Assembly (NCBI GenBank): GCA_964533785.1
Contig: CAZHNG010000037.1
Coordinates: 1 to 28,436, forward strand
Direction of reading: 5' to 3'
DNA: 28,436 nucleotides
From: JANQRV01 sp964533785
GTDB taxonomy: Bacteria > Bacteroidota > Bacteroidia > Chitinophagales > Saprospiraceae
Shown: piece by piece, positions 1-8,334 of the stretch
How the letters are laid out: the number at the start of each line of letters is the position of its first letter
Position numbering within the stretch: the first letter of the stretch is position 1
Translations under genes and position numbers: made by a program
The notes under the pieces: model-generated
Told to the model about the DNA's origin: nothing
Databases searched by the model: none
What the model saw: only the letters and a program-made list of their open reading frames with translations

Positions 1-210
1 CGTCTTTTTCGCCAGATCAATATGTCCGGAAACAAAATCGGCGTGGAAATGTGTTTCAAAGATGTATTTAAGCTTTGCCCCTTCGACCTCCAACTTGTCG
101 AGGTAGGGTTGAGTTTCTCTTAAGGGATCAATGATAACCGCCTCTCCATCACTCTCGATGTAATAGGCAGCTTCTGCTAAACATCCGGTATATATTTGTT
201 CTACTTTCAT
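1..210 (-). CDS. Persulfide dioxygenase-type metallo-beta-lactamase, N-terminal 70 residues (cut by window edge)
   Basis: The visible part starts at ATG 208-210 and is open to base 1, so the gene continues beyond the left edge. It encodes the first strands of a metallo-beta-lactamase fold and the metal-binding stretch THFHADFVSGH (residues 53-63), with the H-x-H-x-D...H ligands of the glyoxalase II/ETHE1/persulfide dioxygenase branch. By hand alignment 57 of 70 residues are identical to the N-terminus of the complete metallo-beta-lactamase/rhodanese gene at 9935-11344, so this is a close paralogue. Family members oxidise glutathione persulfide or other persulfides to sulfite, with Fe(II). Whether this copy also carries rhodanese domains cannot be seen. 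A Crp/Fnr-like palindrome with a -7 element lies 60-106 bp upstream. The family call is firm; the substrate is inferred from family and context. Confidence 0.9.
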   Translation of the reverse strand, partial: MKVEQIYTGCLAEAAYYIESDGEAVIIDPLRETQPYLDKLEVEGAKLKYIFETHFHADFVSGHIDLAKKT

Positions 211-271
211 TTTAATTAATTATAGACTTTGGTAATTGAATTTTGTGTTACAGTGTATTTAATTGATGGTA

Positions 272-316
272 CAAAGTAAAGGAGATTTGTTTGACTTATC
301 AGTGATGGGGATCACG
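272..316 (-). promoter_or_regulatory. Promoter of the left-edge persulfide dioxygenase: Crp/Fnr box plus TAnTTTG element
   Basis: AGTGATGGGGATCACG at 301-316 is a GTGA-N6-TCAC palindrome with Crp spacing. On the minus strand TACTTTG (278-272) resembles the Bacteroidota -7 element TAnnTTTG with one base fewer. The palindrome centre is 30.5 bp from the T of TA, as in the promoters at 8335, 11423 and 21409. Predicted transcription starts about 60 bp before the ATG at 210. Binding by the Crp/Fnr protein encoded at 15095-15748 is an inference. Confidence 0.65.
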
Positions 317-330
317 TAATGGGTTGGTAC

Positions 331-406
331 GAGTTAAGCAAGTTTGACGCGTTCAAAACCGTGAGAACTCGCTAACTCTTTTTACCCTTCAAACTTGTAT
401 TAACTC
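331..406. repeat. Imperfect inverted repeat, arms about 17 bp
   Basis: The left arm 331-347 (GAGTTAAGCAAGTTTGA) pairs with 389-406 (TCAAACTTGTATTAACTC) apart from a small internal mismatch and bulge. The loop is about 41 bp and contains a further GAAC/GTTC-rich stretch. It lies upstream of the Crp/Fnr box of the left-edge gene and codes for nothing visible. It could be a small non-autonomous repeat or a structured leader; no target-site duplication was recognised. Confidence 0.5.
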
Positions 407-762
407 ACCAATTTTATAAGCACACAGGTGTTTTTTTTCCGTGAAAGGGATCGCTTTGGGAATATGAGTTTTCTAGAGGTTCAATCATTTTCTTTTAAAT
501 ATTAAAGTTATATTTACCAAAAATAAGTCACTTGCAATTAGCTTTTCAATGGCTGAAATGTTTGTTTATCCGGGAAGAAAAAACTAAAACAGCTTTAAAC
601 TATTGGACTTTTGACATAGCCTTCTAAGTGTTTGATAATCAATTAAAAAAGGTACTTCGGGATAATCGTCTTACATGCATTTGTCTACTGATTACCAAAT
701 GGTTACCGTTGCTCTATCTAGCGTCTAGAGTCTAGCGTCAAAAGTCTAATTAAACTATCTAC
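407..762. other. Intergenic stretch before the radical SAM gene
   Basis: No open frame with protein character was found here. The DNA is AT-rich and ends with a short repeat: TCTAGCGTC occurs at 717-725 and again at 731-739, 14 bp apart. The 16-mer TCTAGAGTCTAGCGTC (724-739) recurs inverted at 7854-7869 with one mismatch, so it belongs to a dispersed intergenic repeat family. I could not identify a convincing TAnnTTTG promoter for the downstream plus-strand gene. Confidence 0.5.
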
Positions 763-2301
763 ATGCGAAAATTAAATATTGGGGTCATCGACCTCGTTAG
801 TAAAGCCCCAAAGAGTACGTTGTGGGCAAGAATTATGCACGCCAACCTTGCCAGTATCATGCCGCAGGTGGTTGCTACCTGGTGTCAGAAAGCCGGGCAT
901 GATGTCAATCTGATCTGCTATACCGGTAGGGAGGACCTCGAACAAGAGCTCCCAAAGGACGTAGACCTGGTATTTATCTGTTCTTTTACGCAGGCAGCTT
1001 TGCTGGCCTATTCCTTGAGTAATTTTTTCCGCAGTAAAGGTATTGTAACGGTTCTTGGTGGGCCCCATGCCCGCTGTTACCCCGATGATGCTGTTAAATA
1101 CTTTGATTATGTACTGGGTTTTACCAATGAGTCGTTGATCAAAGGTGTTTTAGAGGATTGTGTTCCTCACCGGCCGGAGGGTATTCACATTTCTGCCGAC
1201 GGCCAGCCGGTAAGTTTGCCGGGAGTGGAAGAACGATGGCAATTTATCGAACCGACTTTGAAGAAGGCGCCCTTTATCAAAATAGTGCCGATGATAGGAA
1301 GTATGGGATGTCCTTATACCTGTTCATTCTGTATTGACTCCGAAGTACCGTACCAGCCGCTCGAATTCCAATTGATCAAGGAAGATATTCAATTTATACA
1401 GAAGAAAATAAAGAATCCAATCTTAGGCTGGCATGATCCCAACTTTGGGATCCGGTTCAATGATTATTTGAATGTAATAGCGGAAGCTGCGCCGGACGGC
1501 AAAGTGCGTTCCATTGCGGAAAGCAGTTTATCTATTTTGACGGAACCCCACCTTAAAGTATTAAAGGAGAATGGTTTTGTAGCCATGTTGCCGGGTATTG
1601 AATCCTGGTACGATATGGGGAACAAATCGAGGGCATCAAGGATTTCCGGACAAGAACGGGTAGAAAAAATTTCGAATCATGTCAACCTGGTATTGGAGTA
1701 CATGCCCTATATTCAAACCAATTTTGTGTTGGGGCTCGACTGTGATGAGGGAGACGAACCTTTTGAGTTGACCAAGCAATTTGTGGATGCTGCGCCGGCA
1801 GCGTTCCCGGGATATTCGCTGTTGACTGCTTTCGGCGAAGCCGCTCCCGTTAATCTGGAATACCAAAAAGAAGGACGGGTATTGGGTTTCTCTTTTCATT
1901 TTCTCAATAATCACCTTGCCATGAATGTTAAACCTAAACATTATGAATGGGAGGATTTTTACGACCGGGTGATTGACCTAACTGCATACACCTTTTCTTA
2001 CCAGGCCATTTATAAGCGCATGAAAAAAACGACGAATTTTACGGCCGGATGGATGAACGTGATGCGGGCCATCTCATCGGAAGGGTGGGGACGACTGAAG
2101 TTTTACCGCAAGGTGAGAAACCTGCTGGTAACAGACAAAGCTGTGCGCGCTTACTTTGAAGGAGAAACCGACGTACTTCCTGATTTTTACATCAATATCA
2201 TCAAGGCGGACCTGGGGCCCTGGTGGGAATGGCTGCCGGAAGGAGCTATTTATCACGACCCGAATGCCTACTTGAAGAAAGCGGAAGTAATAAAAGAGTG
2301 A
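763..2301 (+). CDS. Radical SAM protein with B12-binding-type N-terminal domain
   Basis: This 512-residue protein has a Rossmann-like N-terminal domain (about residues 1-145, with the LGGPHARCYPDD stretch typical of B12-binding radical SAM proteins) followed by a radical SAM barrel. The [4Fe-4S] ligands are the C-x3-C-x2-C motif at C183, C187 and C190 (GCPYTCSFC). The helical C-terminal region (about 385-512) is rich in aromatic residues and matches no domain I know. Members of this broad class B group methylate or rearrange unactivated carbons, but the substrate cannot be read from sequence. It stands alone: it diverges from the left-edge gene and converges on the adaptor gene with a 13-bp gap. 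No Crp/Fnr-like box was found before it, so it may not belong to the sulfur regulon. Confidence 0.85.
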   Translation: MRKLNIGVIDLVSKAPKSTLWARIMHANLASIMPQVVATWCQKAGHDVNLICYTGREDLEQELPKDVDLVFICSFTQAALLAYSLSNFFRSKGIVTVLGGPHARCYPDDAVKYFDYVLGFTNESLIKGVLEDCVPHRPEGIHISADGQPVSLPGVEERWQFIEPTLKKAPFIKIVPMIGSMGCPYTCSFCIDSEVPYQPLEFQLIKEDIQFIQKKIKNPILGWHDPNFGIRFNDYLNVIAEAAPDGKVRSIAESSLSILTEPHLKVLKENGFVAMLPGIESWYDMGNKSRASRISGQERVEKISNHVNLVLEYMPYIQTNFVLGLDCDEGDEPFELTKQFVDAAPAAFPGYSLLTAFGEAAPVNLEYQKEGRVLGFSFHFLNNHLAMNVKPKHYEWEDFYDRVIDLTAYTFSYQAIYKRMKKTTNFTAGWMNVMRAISSEGWGRLKFYRKVRNLLVTDKAVRAYFEGETDVLPDFYINIIKADLGPWWEWLPEGAIYHDPNAYLKKAEVIKE

Positions 2302-2303
2302 AT

Positions 2304-2320
2304 GAATAGCCCGGCTATTC
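2304..2320. terminator. Hairpin between convergent genes
   Basis: GAATAGC-CCG-GCTATTC forms a perfect 7-bp stem with a 3-base loop in the space between the radical SAM stop (2299-2301) and the adaptor stop (2315-2317), overlapping the latter. There is no long U tract on either side, so termination strength is uncertain, but its place between two convergent ends suggests a shared terminator. Confidence 0.5.
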
Positions 2321-3445
2321 TGTTTCCTGAATATAATACGCTCCTTTAGTCACGATTTCGGTCTCTTCCGCTAAATCCCAGTGGAGAAGTTCCGCATAGT
2401 TGTCATTGGAAGCGCCGATTTCGACTTCCATTTTTTCAAAGCTATCGGCTTTTTTCAAGAAAATAAAGTACTTGCCACCTTCCTGGACAAGGGCAGTAAT
2501 CGGAACTGCGGGGACATTTTTTTCGTCGATATGGATGGTAGCGTTCAGGAAGATCCCTACTGCCACGTCAGCCTGGTCACCGACCATATGACCGTGTATG
2601 AGGGCTGTTCGTTTTTCCATGTCCACGGTCTTACCGATTAAGTGTACTTCAGCTTCAATTTTTTGAGTGGTACCTGGAATATAGGCTTCGATGCGTTGCC
2701 CTTTTTTTACTTTAGGTAAGTCTTTGGCAAAAACATTAAGCTCCAAGTGCAAGTGCTTATTATCCACAATTTCAAATAACTTATCGGTAGGAGTAACCAA
2801 TTTGCCTCTGTTGATATTCACTTCGGCAATATATCCCGACGCTGGGGCATAGATATGGATCTGAGCTTGGATATTTCCCTTCTCAATGAGTGCTTCCGTA
2901 TTTATACCTATAAACTGCAGCTCAGCTTTTAGGCCATTGACGTGCGCCAGGCGACTTTCGTAATTCGCTTTGGCTTCTTCGAAAAGTCTTTCTGCCCCTG
3001 CTTCCTCTTTTTGTAAAGTTTCCTTGCGTTTATAGTCGCTTTCCAGAAAGACCAATTGACTCTGCGCTTCTAGGTATTCCCGTTGTAGTTTAATGAAGTC
3101 ATGGTGTTTCAGAGAGGTAAGCAAGGTGCCTTTTTTGACATAGTCACCAATTAAATGCTCCGCAGTTTGTACGAATCCGGTCATTGGCGTATAGATGGAA
3201 ATTAAACTGTACGGTGGTACCTCGATTTGCCCTGAACATTCGATTCTGGTTGACAAATTACGGCGTTCTACTTTTCCAATTTCGATACCCGCCATAGTTT
3301 GCTGAGCCTCGGTCAGTTGGATGCCATCCGTAACTGCAACCGCTTCGGGCGTATCGACAATAGGGGGAGCAGCTGCAGAATCCGAATTTTGGCAGGCTGT
3401 CAAAAATAGAAGGACAGCGTAAATGTGGTAAGTAAGTATTTTCAT
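2315..3445 (-). CDS. Periplasmic adaptor (membrane fusion) lipoprotein of a heavy-metal RND efflux pump
   Basis: The protein has 376 residues from the ATG at 3443-3445; an ATG six codons upstream is possible, but the internal start gives a cleaner signal. It opens with a lipoprotein signal ending in LTAC (C18). The order is lipoyl-like half motif (about 45-105), alpha-helical hairpin rich in E, K and L (about 110-180), second lipoyl half with PASGYIAEVNINRG (about 195-220), then beta-barrel and membrane-proximal parts. This is the CusB/CzcB type of HlyD-family adaptor, which links the inner-membrane pump to the outer-membrane channel. It follows the pump gene with a 52-bp gap on the same strand and is the last gene of the operon. 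No His-rich metal-binding extension is visible, so the metal is not defined by this subunit. Confidence 0.88.
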   Translation of the reverse strand: MKILTYHIYAVLLFLTACQNSDSAAAPPIVDTPEAVAVTDGIQLTEAQQTMAGIEIGKVERRNLSTRIECSGQIEVPPYSLISIYTPMTGFVQTAEHLIGDYVKKGTLLTSLKHHDFIKLQREYLEAQSQLVFLESDYKRKETLQKEEAGAERLFEEAKANYESRLAHVNGLKAELQFIGINTEALIEKGNIQAQIHIYAPASGYIAEVNINRGKLVTPTDKLFEIVDNKHLHLELNVFAKDLPKVKKGQRIEAYIPGTTQKIEAEVHLIGKTVDMEKRTALIHGHMVGDQADVAVGIFLNATIHIDEKNVPAVPITALVQEGGKYFIFLKKADSFEKMEVEIGASNDNYAELLHWDLAEETEIVTKGAYYIQETE

Positions 3446-3497
3446 AATAAAGATGATTTTCAATTTATTTACTGGACTGGTGGGATGAGGTATGCTG

Positions 3498-6179
3498 TTA
3501 TCTCCGCCACTTTTCCCAGTCCAATACTGATTGATTATATTGATAGATCATTTCCAGATAATTCAATTCGTTTTGTAAAGCTTCATTTTGACTTTGTAGG
3601 TAATAAAAATATTCGATCTCTCCATTTTCCCATTGCCGGCGGCTGAGTTCGGCGATAAGTTCGCGTTGATCATTCATAGTTTCGCCGAATTCATCGAGTT
3701 GTCTCCTTTTGGAAACAACCGCCTGCCAGGCTGCGATTTGGGTTTGTTGTAAATTCCATTGCTGTAGCTCCAGGTTGTTCTGAGCGACGATCTCTTGTAA
3801 CTGGTGTTCTTCAATATTCGCCCGCATTGCTTTTTGCCATAATGGAATGGCGATACCGCCGGCGATACCTTGCAGAGAATATTCCGGTCGGATACTTTGG
3901 TTAAAATAGCCGAAAGAGTATTCGGGGCTAAGTAATTTGCGTTGTAACCGGGTTTCAGCTCTTGCCAATTCCAACTCTTTTTCAAAAGGTTGGGTCCATA
4001 CTTCGGAGAAGGTACTGCTATCGGGAAGAGGAAGTGCAATGTAATCCTGTACTGGAACGGTATAACTGCCTTGTAAATAAGCGATATTCAATAATCTGCG
4101 GTAAGCGTTGCGTTCTGATAAAGCGGCATCTTCCAGGGCCTGGTCGTTTTGGGTTCTTCTGTTTTCCGCCAGGGTTAACTCCAATCTTCCAATTTCTCCG
4201 GTATTGTAACGAACTTGAGTTTTTTCCAGCAAGGTTAACAGAATGGTCTGCCGTTGCTCAAATAGTTGGACTCTTTCCTGTTGGTACATCCAGTCATTCC
4301 AGGCGTATTTGATGGTCATTTCCAATTGATGAAGCGTTAACCGCGCCTCGGTTTCCGACACCGCAATGGCTGACTGGGCCACCATTTTCCGCTGCTTGTT
4401 AGCAGCAGGGTTTCCAATGCTTTGGTTGAAGATAAATTGATAATCGATCAGCGTTGTGTTCATTTGACCAAACTGCAGGTTGAAATTTGTGGCGGGTATT
4501 TGTTTGGCCTGATCAATGCCTAATTGTGCTTGTTGAATATTGAGCTGCGTATTTTTTAAAAGCGGATGTTCATTGCGGGCATTTTCTAAAGCGAGGTTGA
4601 GGGTTAATTCCTGTGATTGGGCAGATAAGCCGGGACTAAATGCTAGTACCAGCAACAGGATGGTGGCAGTTTTCGTTAATCCCTGTTGAAACCGCTTTTT
4701 GCTGATCAGATAGTACAGAACGGGAAGAACGATTAACGTTAGAATGGTTGCGGTGATCAAACCGCCTATGACCACAGTGGCTAAAGGTTTTTGTACTTCG
4801 GCTCCGTTGCTAGTAGAGAGTGCCATAGGTAAAAAACCAAAAGCGGTGGTGGTCGCAGTCATGATCACCGGACGCAAGCGGGTTATTCCCCCCTCCATGA
4901 TGAGTGCTGTCAACTCGGTCATGCCTTCTTCTTGTAAGCGGTTGAAATAACTGATAAGCACAATGCCATTCAGGACGGCCACTCCAAAAAGAGCAATAAA
5001 CCCGACGCCGGCGGAGATACTAAAAGGCATTCCTCGAAGCCACAAAGCGATCACTCCACCAACGGCAGCAAGCGGAACAGCCGTAAAAATGATCAAGGCG
5101 TACTTTAAATTTCCAAAGGCAAAGAACAACAGGGCAAGAATTAGGAAAAGAGCAGCGGGGACAGCCAATGTAAGTCTTTGCTGAGCTTTGCGTAGGTTTT
5201 CAAATTCACCACCGTAAGTAATACTGTAGCCGGGAGGCAACACTAATTGCTCGTTAAGAGCAGATTCTATGGCTGCTACCAAACTCGCCACATCCCGGTT
5301 TCTAACATTAATACCAATGCCAATAAAGCGGCGGGCACTTTCCCGGCTGATCTGCATGGGACCCTCAACGTATTCCGCTACGGCTAATTCACTTAAGGGA
5401 ATCTGATTGCCACCAGGAAGGGGAATGTATAGTTTTTGTAAATCCAAATTAGTCCGGTTCTCTTCATTAAATCGGACGACGAGATCAAATTTGCGTTCGT
5501 TTTCAAAAATAAATCCGGCCGTTTCACCGGCGTAAGCGGTACGGACCAGCGTATTAAGGTCCTGAATATTTAAACCGTACTGCGCAATTTTTTCACGGTT
5601 GAATTGGATAACCATTTGCGGAAGCCCCTCGGTTTGTTCAACTTTGACATCAGCCGCTCCCGGGATGTTTTCGACTATTTTTGCGGTTTGATCTCCTAAA
5701 TCTTTTAGGGTTTCGGTGTTTTCTCCAAAGATCTTGACGGCAATATCCGTTTTTGCTCCCGTCATTAATTCATTGAACCGCAGTTGGATCGGTTGGGTAA
5801 ATTCAAAGGAAGCTCCGGCGATCACTTCCAGTTTTGTTTTCATTTTTTCGACCAGGTCTACCCGGTTGCTGGCGCTGGTCCAGTTCTCTTTTTCTTTGAG
5901 AATGATCATGATATCAGCATCCTCGATCGCCATCGGGTCGGTCGGTACTTCAGCCGTTCCAATTTTAGAAACGACGTGTTCAATCTCCGGAAAATTTTCC
6001 AGCAATACTTTTTCGGCCTTGGTGGAGGTTCTGATGCTTTCACTAAGCGAACTACCTGGCTTCACCGTCATTTGCATGGCCAGATCCCCTTCTTCGAGGG
6101 TAGGGATGAAAACAGCTCCCATCGTACTGAACAGTAGGCTGGTCGCAACGAGAATGGCAATGGCAATACCAAGCACCAA
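3498..6179 (-). CDS. Heavy-metal RND pump, C-terminal half, fused to a TolC-like outer-membrane factor (downstream part of a frameshifted gene)
   Basis: This frame holds the second periplasmic lobe (FIPTLEEGDL near the start, an HME-RND signature), TM8-12 and then an in-frame TolC-type domain. The frame is protein-like back to 6272, where it would join the upstream frame, so TTG 6179 is only the first possible start and is unlikely to be used. After the last RND helix a new hydrophobic segment (about 503-519) ends in GLSA|Q at residue 520, which looks like an internal signal-peptidase I site. Residues 521-893 form the coiled-coil-rich outer-membrane factor. RND-OMF fusions of this kind are known in Bacteroidota. 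The joined protein would have about 1430 residues: roughly 1057 for the pump and signal, 373 for the channel. This makes a three-part export machine from two genes. Confidence 0.85.
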   Translation of the reverse strand: MVLGIAIAILVATSLLFSTMGAVFIPTLEEGDLAMQMTVKPGSSLSESIRTSTKAEKVLLENFPEIEHVVSKIGTAEVPTDPMAIEDADIMIILKEKENWTSASNRVDLVEKMKTKLEVIAGASFEFTQPIQLRFNELMTGAKTDIAVKIFGENTETLKDLGDQTAKIVENIPGAADVKVEQTEGLPQMVIQFNREKIAQYGLNIQDLNTLVRTAYAGETAGFIFENERKFDLVVRFNEENRTNLDLQKLYIPLPGGNQIPLSELAVAEYVEGPMQISRESARRFIGIGINVRNRDVASLVAAIESALNEQLVLPPGYSITYGGEFENLRKAQQRLTLAVPAALFLILALLFFAFGNLKYALIIFTAVPLAAVGGVIALWLRGMPFSISAGVGFIALFGVAVLNGIVLISYFNRLQEEGMTELTALIMEGGITRLRPVIMTATTTAFGFLPMALSTSNGAEVQKPLATVVIGGLITATILTLIVLPVLYYLISKKRFQQGLTKTATILLLVLAFSPGLSAQSQELTLNLALENARNEHPLLKNTQLNIQQAQLGIDQAKQIPATNFNLQFGQMNTTLIDYQFIFNQSIGNPAANKQRKMVAQSAIAVSETEARLTLHQLEMTIKYAWNDWMYQQERVQLFEQRQTILLTLLEKTQVRYNTGEIGRLELTLAENRRTQNDQALEDAALSERNAYRRLLNIAYLQGSYTVPVQDYIALPLPDSSTFSEVWTQPFEKELELARAETRLQRKLLSPEYSFGYFNQSIRPEYSLQGIAGGIAIPLWQKAMRANIEEHQLQEIVAQNNLELQQWNLQQTQIAAWQAVVSKRRQLDEFGETMNDQRELIAELSRRQWENGEIEYFYYLQSQNEALQNELNYLEMIYQYNQSVLDWEKWRR

Positions 6180-6202
6180 ATAGGGGAAGCGCAGGGCAGA
6201 CT

Positions 6203-7789
6203 TTAGAACAGGCCGGTATACATCTTGCAGAAATTGGACGATGCGATCGGCAAAAGTGGGTTTGGTGTTAATTTTTTGGGCATGATCAAGGCGGTCATCA
6301 TGGGAACGTAGGTCAATGAAAGTATCAAGGCACCCAAAACGGCGAAGCTGAAAGTCATCGCCATGGGGCGGAACATTTTCCCTTCGATTCCCGTCAAAGT
6401 CATGACCGGTACAAATACAATAAGGACTATGAAAACGCCGAATACCGTTGAGCGGAACAGTTTAATTGAAGCATCAGCAACGATATTGTCCATCTCATGC
6501 TGACTCAATTGCTGCCCTGCATAATAAGCAAAGAGCGTATGCAATACTCCTTCCACCACAATGATGGCCCCATCTACTACGATCCCAAAGTCAATGGCTC
6601 CCAAAGACATTAAATTGGCGCTCAATCCGAAATAATTCATCAAGATCAATGCAAAAAGCATAGATAACGGAATAATAGAAGCTACGATCAATCCTGCCCG
6701 GATGTTACCTAGTAAAAGGACCAAAACCAGGATAACGATTAGTCCACCTTCCAATAAATTTTTTAAAACCGTATTGGTCGTTTTACCAACCAGCACCGAA
6801 CGGTCTAGATAGGGGTATAATTCCAGGCCTTCGGGCAAGGACTTTTTTACCGCTTCAATGCGCTCTTTAACATTGGTAATAGCTTCAGAAGAATTCGCAC
6901 CTTTAAGCATGAGGGTGATACCGCCCACTGCTTCTCCCTGGCCGTCCATGGTCATAGCGCCGAAGCGTTTAGGAGCGCCGAATTGGACTTTGCCGATATC
7001 TTTAATGAGAATGGGGACCCCGTTGCGGTTAGCAACCACGATGTTTTTGATGTCATCAATGGTTTTGGCAATTCCTTCCGTTCTGATGTAGTAAGCATTG
7101 GTCGTTTTTTCAATGTAGCTACCGCCGCTATTTTGATTATTTTGCTCTAGAGCAGTGAACACTTCGGCAATCGTGACCTCCATTGACCGCAATAAAACCG
7201 GATCAATGGCAACCTCATATTGTTTGAGATAGCCGCCAAAGCTGCTCACTTCAATAATGCCGTTGATGCCGGCGAGTTGTCGTTTTACGATCCAGTCCTG
7301 AATGGTTCGCAGTTCCATTGCATCAAATTGATCTTCGTAGCCAGGTTGCGGACGTAAGACATATTGGTATATTTCTCCCAATCCGGTAGTAATGGGCATC
7401 AGTTCCGGATTTCCAATACCAGGCGGGATTTCTGATTCGGCGATACTGATCTGTTCTTCAACGAGTTGTCGGGAATCGAGAACGGGGACCCAGTCTTCAA
7501 AGACAATCGTCACCACCGATAAGCCGAAACGTGAAATAGAGCGGATCTCTACTACATTGGGAATATTCGCCATGGATATTTCTACCGGGTAGGTGATGAA
7601 TTGCTCTACTTCCTGAGTAGCTAATGAAGGAGATACGGTGACTACTTGGACCTGATTGTTGGTTATATCCGGCACGGCATCGATGGGAAGCCTTTGCAAA
7701 GAATAGATGCCTCCAGCAATTAAACTGATGACCAGTATGCCAATGATCAATTTATTTTGTACAGAAAATTGAATGATTTGCTGTATCAT
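6203..7789 (-). CDS. Heavy-metal RND efflux pump (CzcA/CusA family), N-terminal half before a frameshift
   Basis: The frame encodes 528 residues; the first 506 are RND-like and the last 22 are out-of-frame after the A6 run. It has TM1 (about 12-32), the first periplasmic lobe and TM2-6. TM4 carries D400, D406 and E413 (DFGIVVDGAIIVVE). That D-x5-D-x6-E pattern is the one known for divalent-cation (Co/Zn/Cd) HME-RND pumps such as CzcA; Cu/Ag pumps such as CusA lack the first D. The pump would use proton motive force to move metal ions from the periplasm or cytoplasm to the outside. It is preceded by a small exported protein gene and by a Crp/Fnr-like promoter. The reading frame breaks at 6272-6277 and resumes in the next entry. 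Confidence 0.88.
   Translation of the reverse strand: MIQQIIQFSVQNKLIIGILVISLIAGGIYSLQRLPIDAVPDITNNQVQVVTVSPSLATQEVEQFITYPVEISMANIPNVVEIRSISRFGLSVVTIVFEDWVPVLDSRQLVEEQISIAESEIPPGIGNPELMPITTGLGEIYQYVLRPQPGYEDQFDAMELRTIQDWIVKRQLAGINGIIEVSSFGGYLKQYEVAIDPVLLRSMEVTIAEVFTALEQNNQNSGGSYIEKTTNAYYIRTEGIAKTIDDIKNIVVANRNGVPILIKDIGKVQFGAPKRFGAMTMDGQGEAVGGITLMLKGANSSEAITNVKERIEAVKKSLPEGLELYPYLDRSVLVGKTTNTVLKNLLEGGLIVILVLVLLLGNIRAGLIVASIIPLSMLFALILMNYFGLSANLMSLGAIDFGIVVDGAIIVVEGVLHTLFAYYAGQQLSQHEMDNIVADASIKLFRSTVFGVFIVLIVFVPVMTLTGIEGKMFRPMAMTFSFAVLGALILSLTYVPMMTALIMPKKLTPNPLLPIASSNFCKMYTGLF
6272..6277 (-). other. A6 run where the RND reading frame shifts (-1)
   Basis: On the coding strand the codons read CCC AAA AAA TTA and then run to a stop at 6203. 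Re-reading one base (AAA AAA ATT AAC) gives MPKKINTKPTFADR and joins the downstream frame with normal RND sequence. A single missing A in a homopolymer (sequencing or assembly error), a true inactivating deletion, or slippage at the A6 run would all explain this. The run is C AAA AAA, not the canonical A AAA AAG/C-type slippery heptamer, so programmed frameshifting is the least supported option. Confidence 0.85.
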
Positions 7790-7802
7790 TTTTGGAAGGA
7801 TG

Positions 7803-7870
7803 GAATCTAGATGCTACCTGCCCACCCTGCCGGCCGCTGGCACAGCAGGCGGGGACGCTAGAATCTAGAT
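7803..7870. repeat. Small GC-rich repeat element with inverted ends
   Basis: The left end ATCTAGATGCTA (about 7805-7816) and right end TAGAATCTAGAT (7859-7870) form imperfect terminal inverted repeats around a GC-rich core (7817-7854, CCTGCCCACC to CTGGCACAGCAGGCGGGG). The core recurs inverted at 21173-21203 and the right end matches 724-739 inverted. It lies between the small exported gene and the pump gene, within the efflux operon, so it would be transcribed. This looks like a dispersed non-autonomous intergenic repeat. Confidence 0.55.
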
Positions 7871-7912
7871 ATTTGATTTAGAAAATTTTGGTACTTAAGT
7901 GCTGATTTAAAA

Positions 7913-8305
7913 CTAAATGCTGATTGGAGGGCGGAAAAGACTTTCTAAGCTATCAGAAGAGATTAAGGTTTTAATGAAAAGCGGGGTAGGAGAGAAGTGG
8001 CCATTAATTGATGGTTGACTAACCTCTCCAGTATTTTTAAAAAAGAAGTCAATGCCAGATTGAATGGTTTTCAAGGGCAGGTTTTGGTGGCTGTTATCGT
8101 CGTGTTCGTGACTATCGGGGTTGACAAAATGTTCTTGCAGAAATTCGAAAAAAGAAGCAATCGATCCGTTAGCACTAGCTTCAAGTGCATGTTCCTGGAA
8201 ATGGCCGATCAGTTGAGGTAAATAGACCAACTGCTGGAAATCTGTCTTTGGAAAGACGCTGCCCAGAGCAAAATAAACAGCCAATATGATTGCAGTTGGT
8301 TTCAA
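7913..8305 (-). CDS. Small exported protein with a His/Asp-rich stretch, first gene of the metal-efflux operon
   Basis: The 130-residue protein starts with an uncleaved or cleavable signal segment (about residues 4-19) and has the short stretch HEHDDNSH (about 65-74), which could bind metal ions. The rest is not similar to any domain I can name; the C-terminus ends in FRPPISI. Small proteins of this kind, placed before RND metal pumps, are common in Bacteroidota and remain uncharacterised as far as I know. It is the first gene after a Crp/Fnr-like promoter and precedes the pump by 123 bp that hold a repeat element. A periplasmic metal-handling role is inference from position and the His/Asp cluster only. 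Confidence 0.7.
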   Translation of the reverse strand: MKPTAIILAVYFALGSVFPKTDFQQLVYLPQLIGHFQEHALEASANGSIASFFEFLQEHFVNPDSHEHDDNSHQNLPLKTIQSGIDFFFKNTGEVSQPSINGHFSPTPLFIKTLISSDSLESLFRPPISI

Positions 8306-8334
8306 AATTACATTTTATTCATTCACAACGTGAG

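Noticed and set aside
6265..6280. Programmed -1 frameshift site in the RND gene
   Set aside because: The frame reads C AAA AAA, without the seven-base X XXY YYZ pattern, and I saw no strong downstream stem; error or mutation is simpler.
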